From Flavobacterium sp. UGB4466 (GTDB lineage: Bacteria; Bacteroidota; Bacteroidia; Flavobacteriales; Flavobacteriaceae), in assembly GCF_903469665.1 (NCBI RefSeq), contig NZ_CAGKLC010000027.1, positions 1 through 53,502 of the forward strand: a stretch of DNA of 53,502 bases. Reading direction: 5' to 3'. Position 1 is the stretch's first letter, and every line of letters begins with the position of its first letter. The position numbers and the translations under genes were made by a program. Below the pieces are notes generated by a model. The model did not search any database, was not told the DNA's origin, and saw only the letters and a list, made by a program, of their open reading frames with translations. Positions 15,849-24,432 of the stretch are shown here, piece by piece.

Positions 15849-17777
15849 CTAAAATTCCCAGCGCACAAAAGCTTCCATTGCGGCATAACGTGACAAACCT
15901 AACTGATTGTACAATTGAGCTGTTTCGCTATTTCGGTCTTCGGCTCTTTGCCAAAATTCTCTGGCATCGGTACCCTGAAAAACAACACCGTCTTTTTGCG
16001 ACTGATGTTTGAAAATTCCGTGGCGTTTTGCGAGTACTTGATCAGGACTCATGGGTACGGCCATTTCGACCTCATCGATTCCCCATTCCTGCCAGGCACC
16101 CCGGTAGAGCCACACCCAGCAATCGTTCATAAAAGGTTTTGGCTTTAGTGTTTTTACAGCTTCAAAGATCGCATCCAGGCATACTTTATGCGTTCCGTGC
16201 GGATCGGCTAAATCTCCTGCCGCATAGATTTGATGCGGTTTGATTTTTTCGATTAAATCAATAGTCAGTTGGATATCCTCACAGCCCAAAGGTTTTTTTT
16301 CAATCGCTCCGGTTTCGTAAAAAGGAAGTTCCATAAAATGAATCTGTTCTTCCGGTAAACCTACAAATTGACTGGTGGCGCGTGCTTCTCCTTTTCGGAT
16401 CAGTCCTTTTAAATAGCGAACTTCCGGAATATCAATTTCACTGGCTTTTTTGTTTTTTAAAAAGTGTTCCGCTTTTTTGCAGATGGTTTCAGCTTCGATA
16501 CTTTGAATTTTAAATTTGTCATTGTAATCACAGACAAATTTGGCAAATCTCAAGGCTTCATCATCGGCAACGGCAATATTTCCGGAGGTTTGATAGGCCA
16601 CATGTACCTCGTGTCCCTGTTCCTGTAAACGCATAAAAGTTCCCCCCATACTGATAATATCATCATCAGGATGTGGACTAAAAAGCAATACTTTTTTTCG
16701 GACTGGTTCTGCTCTTTCCGGGCGATGGGTGTCGTCAGCATTTGGTTTACCTCCCGGCCAACCCGTGATTGTATTTTGAAGTTTATTAAAAATCCTGATG
16801 TTAATGTCGTATGCCGGACCTGAATCGGCCAGTAAATCGCTCATTCCGTTTTCAATATAGTCGGCATCGGTAAGCATCAAAATTGGTTTCTTTAATTCGA
16901 GTGCCAGTCCTAAAACCGCTTTTCGAATCAGTTTATCGGTCCAGATGATTTTTTCAACCAGCCAGGGTCTGTTGATACGCGTTAGTTTTGAGGATGCTTC
17001 TTTGTCCAGTACAAAAACAACCTGGTTGTGTTCCTGTAAAAACGAAGCGGGAATTTGATTGGTCACTTCTCCTTCAACCGATTTTTTAATGATAGTAGAT
17101 TTTCCTTCTCCCCAGGCCATTAAAATAACCTGTTTGGCTTCCATTATTTTTTTGACTCCAAGTGTAATGGCGGTTCGGGGGGTATTACTTAATCCGGAAA
17201 AGTCTCCGCTGGCTGCTACTCTGGTAATGTGATCCAGTGCTACCAGACGTGTTTTGGAGTTTTGTAGCGATCCCGATTCGTTAAATCCAATATGACCGTT
17301 TCCGCCGATTCCAAGAATTTGCAGATCGATTCCGCCCAAAGCTTCAATTTTAGCTTCATATTCGTGGCAGTAATCCGCGATTTCTTCTTTGGATAGTTTT
17401 CCGTTGGGAATGTGGTAGTTTTCAGGTAAGATGTCTATTTGATCCAGCAACAATTCTTTCATAAATCGAACATAACTGTTAACCGAATCCGGTTCCATCG
17501 GATAGTATTCGTCGAGATTGAAAGTAATTACGTTTTTGAAACTTAACCCATCTTCTTTGTGCAAACGGACCAGTTCGGTATACAATCCTTTTGGAGAAGA
17601 GCCGGTTGCCAAGCCTAATACACAAGATTCGTTGTTTTTTTGTTTGGATTGAATAAGTGCCGCAATTTGCTGAGCGACTGCTTTAGAGGCTTCCGTTGAA
17701 TTTTCGAAAACAACCGTATTGATGTTTTCGAATCGTTTTTCGAAACCCGTTGCTTTATCGATGTTACTTTTTATCAT
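15849..17777 (-). CDS. nagB: Glucosamine-6-phosphate deaminase fused to a PIG-L (LmbE-like) domain
   Basis: This 642-residue fusion has an N-terminal half (about 20-280) that is a NagB deaminase converting glucosamine-6-phosphate to fructose-6-phosphate and ammonia. It shows LGLATGSSPKGLY, FNLDEYYPM (Asp89, Glu90) and GIGGNGHIGFNE (His162). The C-terminal half (from about 370) is a PIG-L deacetylase-like domain with SPHPDDD and a later zinc-type segment DLADPHGTHK. Such long fusions are common in Bacteroidota NagB proteins; the PIG-L half may deacetylate an N-acetyl sugar, supplying substrate, but that is inference. It is the last gene of the glycosaminoglycan locus, 46 bases after the SDR gene, and is the amino-sugar exit to glycolysis. 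Confidence 0.92.
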   Translation of the reverse strand: MIKSNIDKATGFEKRFENINTVVFENSTEASKAVAQQIAALIQSKQKNNESCVLGLATGSSPKGLYTELVRLHKEDGLSFKNVITFNLDEYYPMEPDSVNSYVRFMKELLLDQIDILPENYHIPNGKLSKEEIADYCHEYEAKIEALGGIDLQILGIGGNGHIGFNESGSLQNSKTRLVALDHITRVAASGDFSGLSNTPRTAITLGVKKIMEAKQVILMAWGEGKSTIIKKSVEGEVTNQIPASFLQEHNQVVFVLDKEASSKLTRINRPWLVEKIIWTDKLIRKAVLGLALELKKPILMLTDADYIENGMSDLLADSGPAYDINIRIFNKLQNTITGWPGGKPNADDTHRPERAEPVRKKVLLFSPHPDDDIISMGGTFMRLQEQGHEVHVAYQTSGNIAVADDEALRFAKFVCDYNDKFKIQSIEAETICKKAEHFLKNKKASEIDIPEVRYLKGLIRKGEARATSQFVGLPEEQIHFMELPFYETGAIEKKPLGCEDIQLTIDLIEKIKPHQIYAAGDLADPHGTHKVCLDAIFEAVKTLKPKPFMNDCWVWLYRGAWQEWGIDEVEMAVPMSPDQVLAKRHGIFKHQSQKDGVVFQGTDAREFWQRAEDRNSETAQLYNQLGLSRYAAMEAFVRWEF

Positions 17778-17823
17778 TTTAGTTTAGTTTTGACCTTTTA
17801 AGATAGTATCCAAAGAAAAAGTA

Positions 17824-18618
17824 TTAGTCTTCGTTTGAAGGTTTTCCTATGGTTGCCAATATTCCGCCGTCAACATACACAATATGACCGTTTACAAAAT
17901 CACTTGCTTTTGAGCTTAAAAAGATGGCGGCTCCCTGTAAATCGTCCGGATCTCCCCAACGTCCTGCGGGAGTTCTTCCCATAATAAATTCATTAAACGG
18001 ATGCCCGTTTACTCTGATAGGTGCAGTTTGGCTAGTGGCAAAATAACCCGGCCCAATTCCGTTGGTCTGAATGTTAAATTTAGCCCATTCGGTGGCCATA
18101 TTTTTGGTCAGCATTTTAAGTCCGCCTTTTGCAGCAGCATAAGCGCTTACAGAGTCTCTTCCCAGCTCGCTCATCATTGAACACATGTTGATGATTTTTC
18201 CTCCTCCGCGTGTGATCATGCCTTTTGCCACATTTTTTGAAACAATAAAAGGGCCGGTCAGATCTACTTTTACTACCGCTTCAAAATCGGCAACTTCCAT
18301 TTCTATAATGGGAGTTCTTTTGATAATTCCGGCATTATTGATTAAAATATCGATTGGTCCCACTTCAGCCTCTATTTTGCTGATAGCGGCAATTACAGCA
18401 GCTTCATCTGTTACATCAAACAGGTATCCGAAAGCCTCAATTCCTTCTGATTTGTATTCAGCGATTGCATGATCAACAGCTTCTTGCGAAGAATGATCGT
18501 TTACTACAATTTTTGCTCCTGCATGTCCCAGCCCTTTGGCCATTGCCATTCCTAGACCATGAACTCCTCCTGTAATGAGTGCTGTTTTTCCCGTTAAATC
18601 AAATAAGTTAATTGACAT
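17824..18618 (-). CDS. SDR oxidoreductase, KduD / gluconate 5-dehydrogenase-like
   Basis: This 264-residue cytosolic short-chain dehydrogenase has TGGVHGLG (16-23), NNAG (94-97), and YAAAK with Tyr160 and Lys164. The closest families are gluconate 5-dehydrogenase and 2-deoxy-D-gluconate 3-dehydrogenase (KduD). In a locus releasing unsaturated glucuronic acid it most likely reduces the keto-uronate derived from it towards 2-keto-3-deoxygluconate. KduI, KdgK and KdgA are not in the window and would have to be elsewhere. It is followed after 46 bases by nagB. Upstream, a 137-bp repeat element separates it from the DUF4861 gene. Confidence 0.85.
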   Translation of the reverse strand: MSINLFDLTGKTALITGGVHGLGMAMAKGLGHAGAKIVVNDHSSQEAVDHAIAEYKSEGIEAFGYLFDVTDEAAVIAAISKIEAEVGPIDILINNAGIIKRTPIIEMEVADFEAVVKVDLTGPFIVSKNVAKGMITRGGGKIINMCSMMSELGRDSVSAYAAAKGGLKMLTKNMATEWAKFNIQTNGIGPGYFATSQTAPIRVNGHPFNEFIMGRTPAGRWGDPDDLQGAAIFLSSKASDFVNGHIVYVDGGILATIGKPSNED

Positions 18619-18676
18619 TTTTTGTTTGTTTTTGGTGATTAGTAATTTTAATTTGTTATCGTCTGGGTCGTTTATT

Positions 18677-18813
18677 TAACCACATAGAAACATCGATTTT
18701 TTGAAAGTAAAAGGATACTAAAGAGAACCCCCATTTCTATCTCATAGTTCTTTGTCTTTTATTCCGGGTGAAACGTTTTTGATACGTCACATAAATCCTG
18801 TTTCTATGCGTTA
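18677..18813. repeat. 137-bp inverted-repeat element (CATAGAAACA family), inside the locus
   Basis: The left arm TAACCACATAGAAACA (18677-18692) pairs imperfectly with TGTTTCTATGCGTTA (18799-18813). The interior holds GTGAAACGTTTTTGATAC, which matches the related element at 45696-45833 (GTGAAACGTC). It lies between the DUF4861 and SDR genes. Confidence 0.75.
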
Positions 18814-18841
18814 AAAAATGTAGGTAAAGTTGTTTTTATGA

Positions 18842-19972
18842 CTATTTTACATTGACCGTTAATGGATTTTTAAGCTCTTCATTAAAATGATCGAGGTAAC
18901 TGAACCATTGTCTGGCCGAAGTAATTTTTCCGGCCTTGTCCCAGGCTGCGCCAGTATAGTAGACAAGAGGTTCGTTGCTTTTGACAGTGGTTTGGGTAAG
19001 TAATTGTTCTTTGGTTACCCACATGGCATTTGCGGGTGTCGTTAAGATTGATGCTACTCCGGTAGTACCTTCTTTATCAAAAGTAGGTTCCCAATACCCC
19101 ATAATACCTTGTTTTTCGTTTAAAGAAAGAACTCCGGCTTTCGCTCGTTTGATAATTCCAACTACAACCGGTAAAGGGTTTTTATCTTCGAATGTATACG
19201 TGTTCTCTATTCGGTTGAGCTGTGAACCGGCATCTATAGAAATAATTTTAGTGGCTTTAACGGGTATTCCACCGGCATTCCAGAGGTCATATGTCAGTTG
19301 AAAAGTGGTACGGAGAGGTCCATTGTCTAAAATTTTCCATTGGTGGTAATTGCCCGAATATCGGATGGTATCTTTTACGTACGGAGCCATATTTCCTGCA
19401 CCTAAAGTGTGTCCTACGTGATAATAATCCAATCCGTCGCCATGGTCGATATGATAGTCGTTGCGTTTGTAGCGATCGTTTAGGACGAGTTTATCGGTTC
19501 GTTTTACCCAGACATCATAACCGTACGCATCACCTTCAGTTTTTTCAAGAGCCTTTCCATAGGCACGGAAGGCAATTTTATCATTTTCCCAGGCAAAATC
19601 GTCCAGACGTTCCGGTACATAACGGGCATAGGTTTTGACAGCAAAGGCTTCCGGTTTTCCTTTTTGAACGGAAAGATTCAGAGAGGCTTTTGCTTTTAAA
19701 TCAATTTGGACCAATAAATTTTGAACGGCAGCATTCCCGCGATGTTCTAACTGATACGGAATTTGCTTTTTGGTGAGGGTATTCAATACGACAAAGTTTG
19801 CGGTGTCAATTTGCGGACAGGAGGAAAGTACCGATTTCCAGGGGATGGTTACAACCGTTTCTTTGCGATCCAGAGCCGAACTATTGTGAAGGATTATTGT
19901 TGCTTTTGTTTGTGCAATTGTAGTGACCGGCAAAATAAAAGTCAGTATAAGAAGGAGTTTTATTATTTTCAT
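18842..19972 (-). CDS. DUF4861 family secreted protein
   Basis: This 376-residue protein has a clear signal peptide (MKIIKLLLILTFILPVTTIAQ). It matches DUF4861, a beta-rich family that often sits in polysaccharide utilisation loci beside unsaturated uronyl hydrolases. The centre carries conserved-looking aromatic and charged blocks (AYGKALEKTEGDAYGYDVWVKR, DYHIDHGDGLDYYHVGHTLGAG), which suggest a carbohydrate-active or binding surface. The enzymatic role is not established as far as I know. It lies between the hybrid two-component regulator and the SDR gene, so a role late in glycosaminoglycan breakdown is inferred. Confidence 0.8.
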   Translation of the reverse strand: MKIIKLLLILTFILPVTTIAQTKATIILHNSSALDRKETVVTIPWKSVLSSCPQIDTANFVVLNTLTKKQIPYQLEHRGNAAVQNLLVQIDLKAKASLNLSVQKGKPEAFAVKTYARYVPERLDDFAWENDKIAFRAYGKALEKTEGDAYGYDVWVKRTDKLVLNDRYKRNDYHIDHGDGLDYYHVGHTLGAGNMAPYVKDTIRYSGNYHQWKILDNGPLRTTFQLTYDLWNAGGIPVKATKIISIDAGSQLNRIENTYTFEDKNPLPVVVGIIKRAKAGVLSLNEKQGIMGYWEPTFDKEGTTGVASILTTPANAMWVTKEQLLTQTTVKSNEPLVYYTGAAWDKAGKITSARQWFSYLDHFNEELKNPLTVNVK

Positions 19973-20225
19973 AAAGGGGTATTTTAATTTTTAAACGTTG
20001 ATTTGGGATTGGCATTTTTTTCAGAAAAACAGTTCCGTAAAGGCATAGTTCGAGCCTTCCTGTTCCAAAATGACTGTTTCATCTGGATAGGATTCTGATT
20101 TTCAAAACTGAAATTCGGAATGAGCTAAGGCTTTTTAAGGCCTTATTTTAGCTGATGTCTAACGCAATAGTATCAGAATTTTATAAAGTTTTTTTTGCAT
20201 GGTATGGTAGTTTGTGTCGTTTAAA

Positions 20226-23200
20226 TTATTCTTGTGTATCGTCGATTTTTGCTAAATATTCACTGGGCATACAGCCATAATGCTGCTTAAAGGCGGTAGA
20301 AAAATAAGAAGGCGAGTTGAATCCGCACATATAAGTGATTTGTGCAATCGTATAGCGTTTGCTCTGCATCAATTCGACCGCTTTTTTAAATCGGATTCGT
20401 TTGATAAAATCCATAGCCGATTCTCCGGTAATGGCTTTTAATTTTAAATACAGATTCGATCGGCTCATGCCAATTTCCCGGCTAAACTGGTCCACTGAAA
20501 ATTCAGAATTGGCTAAATGATCTTCAACAATACGAATGGCCTGTTTTAGAAACTCCTCATCCAGCGTATTAAAAGCAATATTTTCCGGAACCATTTCTTT
20601 TCCAACCGCATAATATTCTTTCAGTCTTTTTCGGGAGCGCAACAGATTGGTGATTTTTGCGGCGAGTAAAGGTGTCGAAAACGGTTTGGTAATATAATCA
20701 TCGGCACCCATTTCGAGTCCTTTTATCTGCTGGCTGGTTTCGGTTCTTGCCGTTAAAAGCATTAACGGAATGTGCGAGGTGTTAATGTTTTGTTTGACGC
20801 GTTTGCAAAAGTGTAAACCATCCAGTTCGGGCATCATCACGTCGCTAATGATCAGGTCATAAGGCTGAATTTCCAGAAGTTCCAATGCCATTTGTCCGTT
20901 ATGAGCTACGGTGACCTCGTATATTTTACTGAAATAGTCCTGCAGATAATCTAAAATCTCTTTGTTGTCGTCGACGATAAGAAGCTTAACCGGTTGATTT
21001 TTTTCGATGATTTCATTTTCTTCCGGCAGTAAAGCGTCTTCATTTTCAAGGTCGTTGTCGGACAGGATTGCGAGGTCATAAGCAGATTCCTCCACATGCT
21101 GATCGTTTTTATAAACAGCATCTGAAATCGGAATAGTGACCGTAAAACTGCTTCCTTCCTGCATTTTACTTTCGGCAGTAATTTCACCGTGATGCAATTC
21201 GACCAGACGTTTGGTAAAGGCCAAACCAACACCCGAACCCAAATTCATTTCGCGATTGTTTACCTGATAAAAACGGTCGAAAACCTTGGATAAATCTTCC
21301 GCACTAATTCCGACCCCCGTGTCAGTGACTTTTATTTGTACCGTATCCTTTTTCTGTAATAGTGTGACAGCAATACTTTGGCCGGTTTTAGTATATTTAA
21401 AAGCATTGGATAAAAGGTTGAAAAGGATTTTTTCCATAGCATCTTTGTCAAAATAAAATGACAATTGCGGCTCTTCAGAATGATAGGTATAGTGAATGCT
21501 GTTTTTCTCTGAAAGCGGTTTAAAAGACTCAAAAATCTCTTGAGTAAAGTTCACAATATCACCTTTGCCTATTTTTAATTGTCGCGTACCCATTTCGGTT
21601 TTTCGGAATTCAAAAAGCTGATCGACCAAATTATACAGTCTTTTGGCATTGATAAACATGAGTTCATGTTTCTTTTTGGAAACTTTATCGGCAAAAGGCA
21701 TTTTTAAAAGTTCTTCCAAAGGTGCTAAGATCAGGGTTAGTGGTGTTCTTAATTCATGAGAAACATTGGTAAAGAAATCCATTTTAACCTGATTGATGTA
21801 GTTTACGCGTTCTTTATCGATTCGTTCCAATTTTAATTGCTGAACGGCTTTTATTCTTTCTTTTATAATTTTAAAACCAATATAGGCTGCGGTACCAATG
21901 ATGGCGAGCAATAACAATGAAAACCAGATGGTTTTATACCAGGGTGAAAGTATAACAATTTTTAAATTTCGAACAGCACTCATTTCTCCGTTTGGTCCAA
22001 TGGCTTTGATCTGGAAGTTGTAGTTTCCTGCGGGTAAGTTGCTGTAACTTACTTTAAGCTCATCTGTTCGCTGCCAGTCTTTGTCGATTCCTTCCAGTTT
22101 GTAATAATAATAAGTTCGATTGGAAGAAATATAATTAAACGTATTAAAGAAGATGCTGAACTGTTTGTATTCAGGTCCAATTTCTAATTCGCCGGTTTGG
22201 TCAATATGTCCTTCAAGTATGTCGGTATCGTCACCGGCGACAACCGTTTTGTTCAATACTTCTAAAGCGGTAAAATTTAATTTTAAAGGAAGCGGCTGCT
22301 GTTTTATCAGAGCGGGATAGAAATAGGAAAGCCCTTTGATCCCGCCAAAAAGCAGCATACCGTCTTTGGCTTTACAAAAGGCATAATCGTTGAACTGCTT
22401 GTTTTGTAAACCGTCACTTTCGTCAAAAGTCTGCACAGAACCTTTGTCCGGATTAAATTTGATTAAGCCGCTGTTGGTTGAAATCCACAAACTTCCTTCA
22501 TCGTCCGGAATAATACCGTAAATGGTTTCTTTGACGAAATCTTTTCGCGCTTTAATCGTTTTGAAAGATTCCTGCGTTTCATCATACAAACGTAATCCTT
22601 CGCGGGTGCCAATCCAGATTCGGTGTTTTGAATCCTCGGTTACACAGTTTACAATATCGTCGCTTAATTTGCCGTGACCGATAGTGGCAAACAGATTAGT
22701 GTCCGGATAAAAAAGGGTGACGCCATTAGTGGTTCCAATCCAGATTCGGTGTTTGCTGTCTTCAAAAAGAAAAGTAATATCATCAGATGCCAGACGTTTT
22801 CCGGCTTTGTCTAAATGAAGGTGTGTAAACGATTTTGTTTCGGGATGAAACTGGTCCAATCCCGATCGTGTACCTACCCAGATACGCCCCTTAGAGTCTT
22901 TTAATAAGCTGTAAACCAAATCGCCTGCGATCGAGTTGGGATTGTTTTCGTCATGGCGAAAACGCTGTGCTAAACCGGTATTGGGGTTGAGTAGATTCAA
23001 CCCGCCGTTGTGGGTACCAATTAATACATTTCCGTTAGCATCAAATTCGATGGCTTTGATATTGTTGGAACTTAAGCTGTTTGGGTTGTTCTCACTGTTC
23101 GAAAAATAACTGATGGTATTGGCATTTTTGTTCCAGTAATTCACGCCTTTGTCATTACTTCCAATCCAGAAATTGCCTTTTGCATCCTGTTTGATTGCGC

Positions 23201-24269
23201 CAATAACCTCATCATTCAAAGAGGGGTTTCCGGAGTTTTGACTTAACAAATTGAACTTAATATCGCTTTTGTGGTAATAATTTAGACCTCCGTAATACGT
23301 TCCCAGCCAGATTCCGTTTTGCTTGTCTTTAAAGAAACAACGAACAGAGTTTTGACTGATGGTGTAAGGCTGTGCTATTTGATGGTAATAGTTGCTGAAA
23401 ACGTTGGTTTTAGGATTAAGAACAGTAAGCCCTTTAAAAGTGCCGAACCAGATATTTCCTTCGGTATCTTTTCCAACACATCTGATATTGTTATCGACAA
23501 TACTGTTTGCGCCGGTCGAGTGGAGCAGAGATGTAACCTGACCATTTGCGGCATTGTAACGAATGACACCTTCGCCTTCTGTCGCGACCCACAACTGTTT
23601 AGTATCAGCATAAACAGCGTTGATATAAGGTTTTTTGACTCCTAAGTTAATTTTTGTCAGCTGATGCGAATTGGGATTTAGTTTAAACAGACCAACATCG
23701 GTTCCCAGAATTATTTGTTTTTGCCAAAGACCGATGTAGGCAATTTTTTTGATTTCGTGCGAAGAAGCATTAAATCGGATGGATGAAAAATTCTGTTCTT
23801 CAGGGTTCAGCACAAAAACTTCTCCGGTAATTGAGGTGGCCCAAATTCTGTGTGCAGGGTCTTCTATGATCGACGAGATGTACCATTCGCCAATAGTTCG
23901 CGGAAGCTTGTAATTGGTAAAGCTGTCGGTATTGTAATTGTAAACGCTAATTCCCTGATTACCGCCCACCCATAATTGTCCTTTATGATCGGTAAACAAG
24001 CTTCGGATGTAGTACGATTGCAAACTGTTTTTGACATTCCTTACGGGACGATACACTTTAAAACCTTTACTGTCATAACGATTTAGTCCGTCCTGAGTTC
24101 CTATCCAGATAAAACCCAACGTATCTTGTTCAATAGCAAAAACGGAACTTTGCGACAAGCCTTTATCAACCGAAATCGTACGGAAGTATCGATCCTGTAC
24201 CTGAGCCTGACTTTTAACGGCAAAAAGTATAAGATAGAAAAGCACAGCTAGGGCAATCGTTTTCTTCAT
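20226..24269 (-). CDS. Hybrid two-component system (HTCS), regulator of the glycosaminoglycan locus
   Basis: This 1347-residue one-protein sensor and regulator spans the inner membrane. It has a signal peptide, then two periplasmic propellers of Reg_prop blades (repeats of the type GFIWIGTQDGLNRYD and GRIWVGTRSGLDQFHP), a Y_Y_Y domain (about 680-765) and a transmembrane helix (about 785-807). A histidine kinase follows with FFTNVSHELRTPL near residue 834 and NLLSNAFKY near 950, then a receiver domain with LIISDVMMPELDG (phospho-Asp near 1141) and a C-terminal AraC helix-turn-helix (about 1245-1340). HTCS proteins bind an imported oligosaccharide and activate the adjacent locus. Here the signal is probably a glycosaminoglycan disaccharide. 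Confidence 0.95.
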   Translation of the reverse strand: MKKTIALAVLFYLILFAVKSQAQVQDRYFRTISVDKGLSQSSVFAIEQDTLGFIWIGTQDGLNRYDSKGFKVYRPVRNVKNSLQSYYIRSLFTDHKGQLWVGGNQGISVYNYNTDSFTNYKLPRTIGEWYISSIIEDPAHRIWATSITGEVFVLNPEEQNFSSIRFNASSHEIKKIAYIGLWQKQIILGTDVGLFKLNPNSHQLTKINLGVKKPYINAVYADTKQLWVATEGEGVIRYNAANGQVTSLLHSTGANSIVDNNIRCVGKDTEGNIWFGTFKGLTVLNPKTNVFSNYYHQIAQPYTISQNSVRCFFKDKQNGIWLGTYYGGLNYYHKSDIKFNLLSQNSGNPSLNDEVIGAIKQDAKGNFWIGSNDKGVNYWNKNANTISYFSNSENNPNSLSSNNIKAIEFDANGNVLIGTHNGGLNLLNPNTGLAQRFRHDENNPNSIAGDLVYSLLKDSKGRIWVGTRSGLDQFHPETKSFTHLHLDKAGKRLASDDITFLFEDSKHRIWIGTTNGVTLFYPDTNLFATIGHGKLSDDIVNCVTEDSKHRIWIGTREGLRLYDETQESFKTIKARKDFVKETIYGIIPDDEGSLWISTNSGLIKFNPDKGSVQTFDESDGLQNKQFNDYAFCKAKDGMLLFGGIKGLSYFYPALIKQQPLPLKLNFTALEVLNKTVVAGDDTDILEGHIDQTGELEIGPEYKQFSIFFNTFNYISSNRTYYYYKLEGIDKDWQRTDELKVSYSNLPAGNYNFQIKAIGPNGEMSAVRNLKIVILSPWYKTIWFSLLLLAIIGTAAYIGFKIIKERIKAVQQLKLERIDKERVNYINQVKMDFFTNVSHELRTPLTLILAPLEELLKMPFADKVSKKKHELMFINAKRLYNLVDQLFEFRKTEMGTRQLKIGKGDIVNFTQEIFESFKPLSEKNSIHYTYHSEEPQLSFYFDKDAMEKILFNLLSNAFKYTKTGQSIAVTLLQKKDTVQIKVTDTGVGISAEDLSKVFDRFYQVNNREMNLGSGVGLAFTKRLVELHHGEITAESKMQEGSSFTVTIPISDAVYKNDQHVEESAYDLAILSDNDLENEDALLPEENEIIEKNQPVKLLIVDDNKEILDYLQDYFSKIYEVTVAHNGQMALELLEIQPYDLIISDVMMPELDGLHFCKRVKQNINTSHIPLMLLTARTETSQQIKGLEMGADDYITKPFSTPLLAAKITNLLRSRKRLKEYYAVGKEMVPENIAFNTLDEEFLKQAIRIVEDHLANSEFSVDQFSREIGMSRSNLYLKLKAITGESAMDFIKRIRFKKAVELMQSKRYTIAQITYMCGFNSPSYFSTAFKQHYGCMPSEYLAKIDDTQE

Positions 24270-24432
24270 GAAAGTTTCAATTTTAATGGTTTGGTTTGTG
24301 TTTGTTTTCTTTTGAAATAATAGCCATTGTTCAAGGGAATTAAAAAATCTGCTAAATCTGCGTGAAAAAAAACAGTAGAAATATAGATTTTAAACTCTAA
24401 ATTTAAAGAAAAAGCAAACGTCTTTTTTGTTT

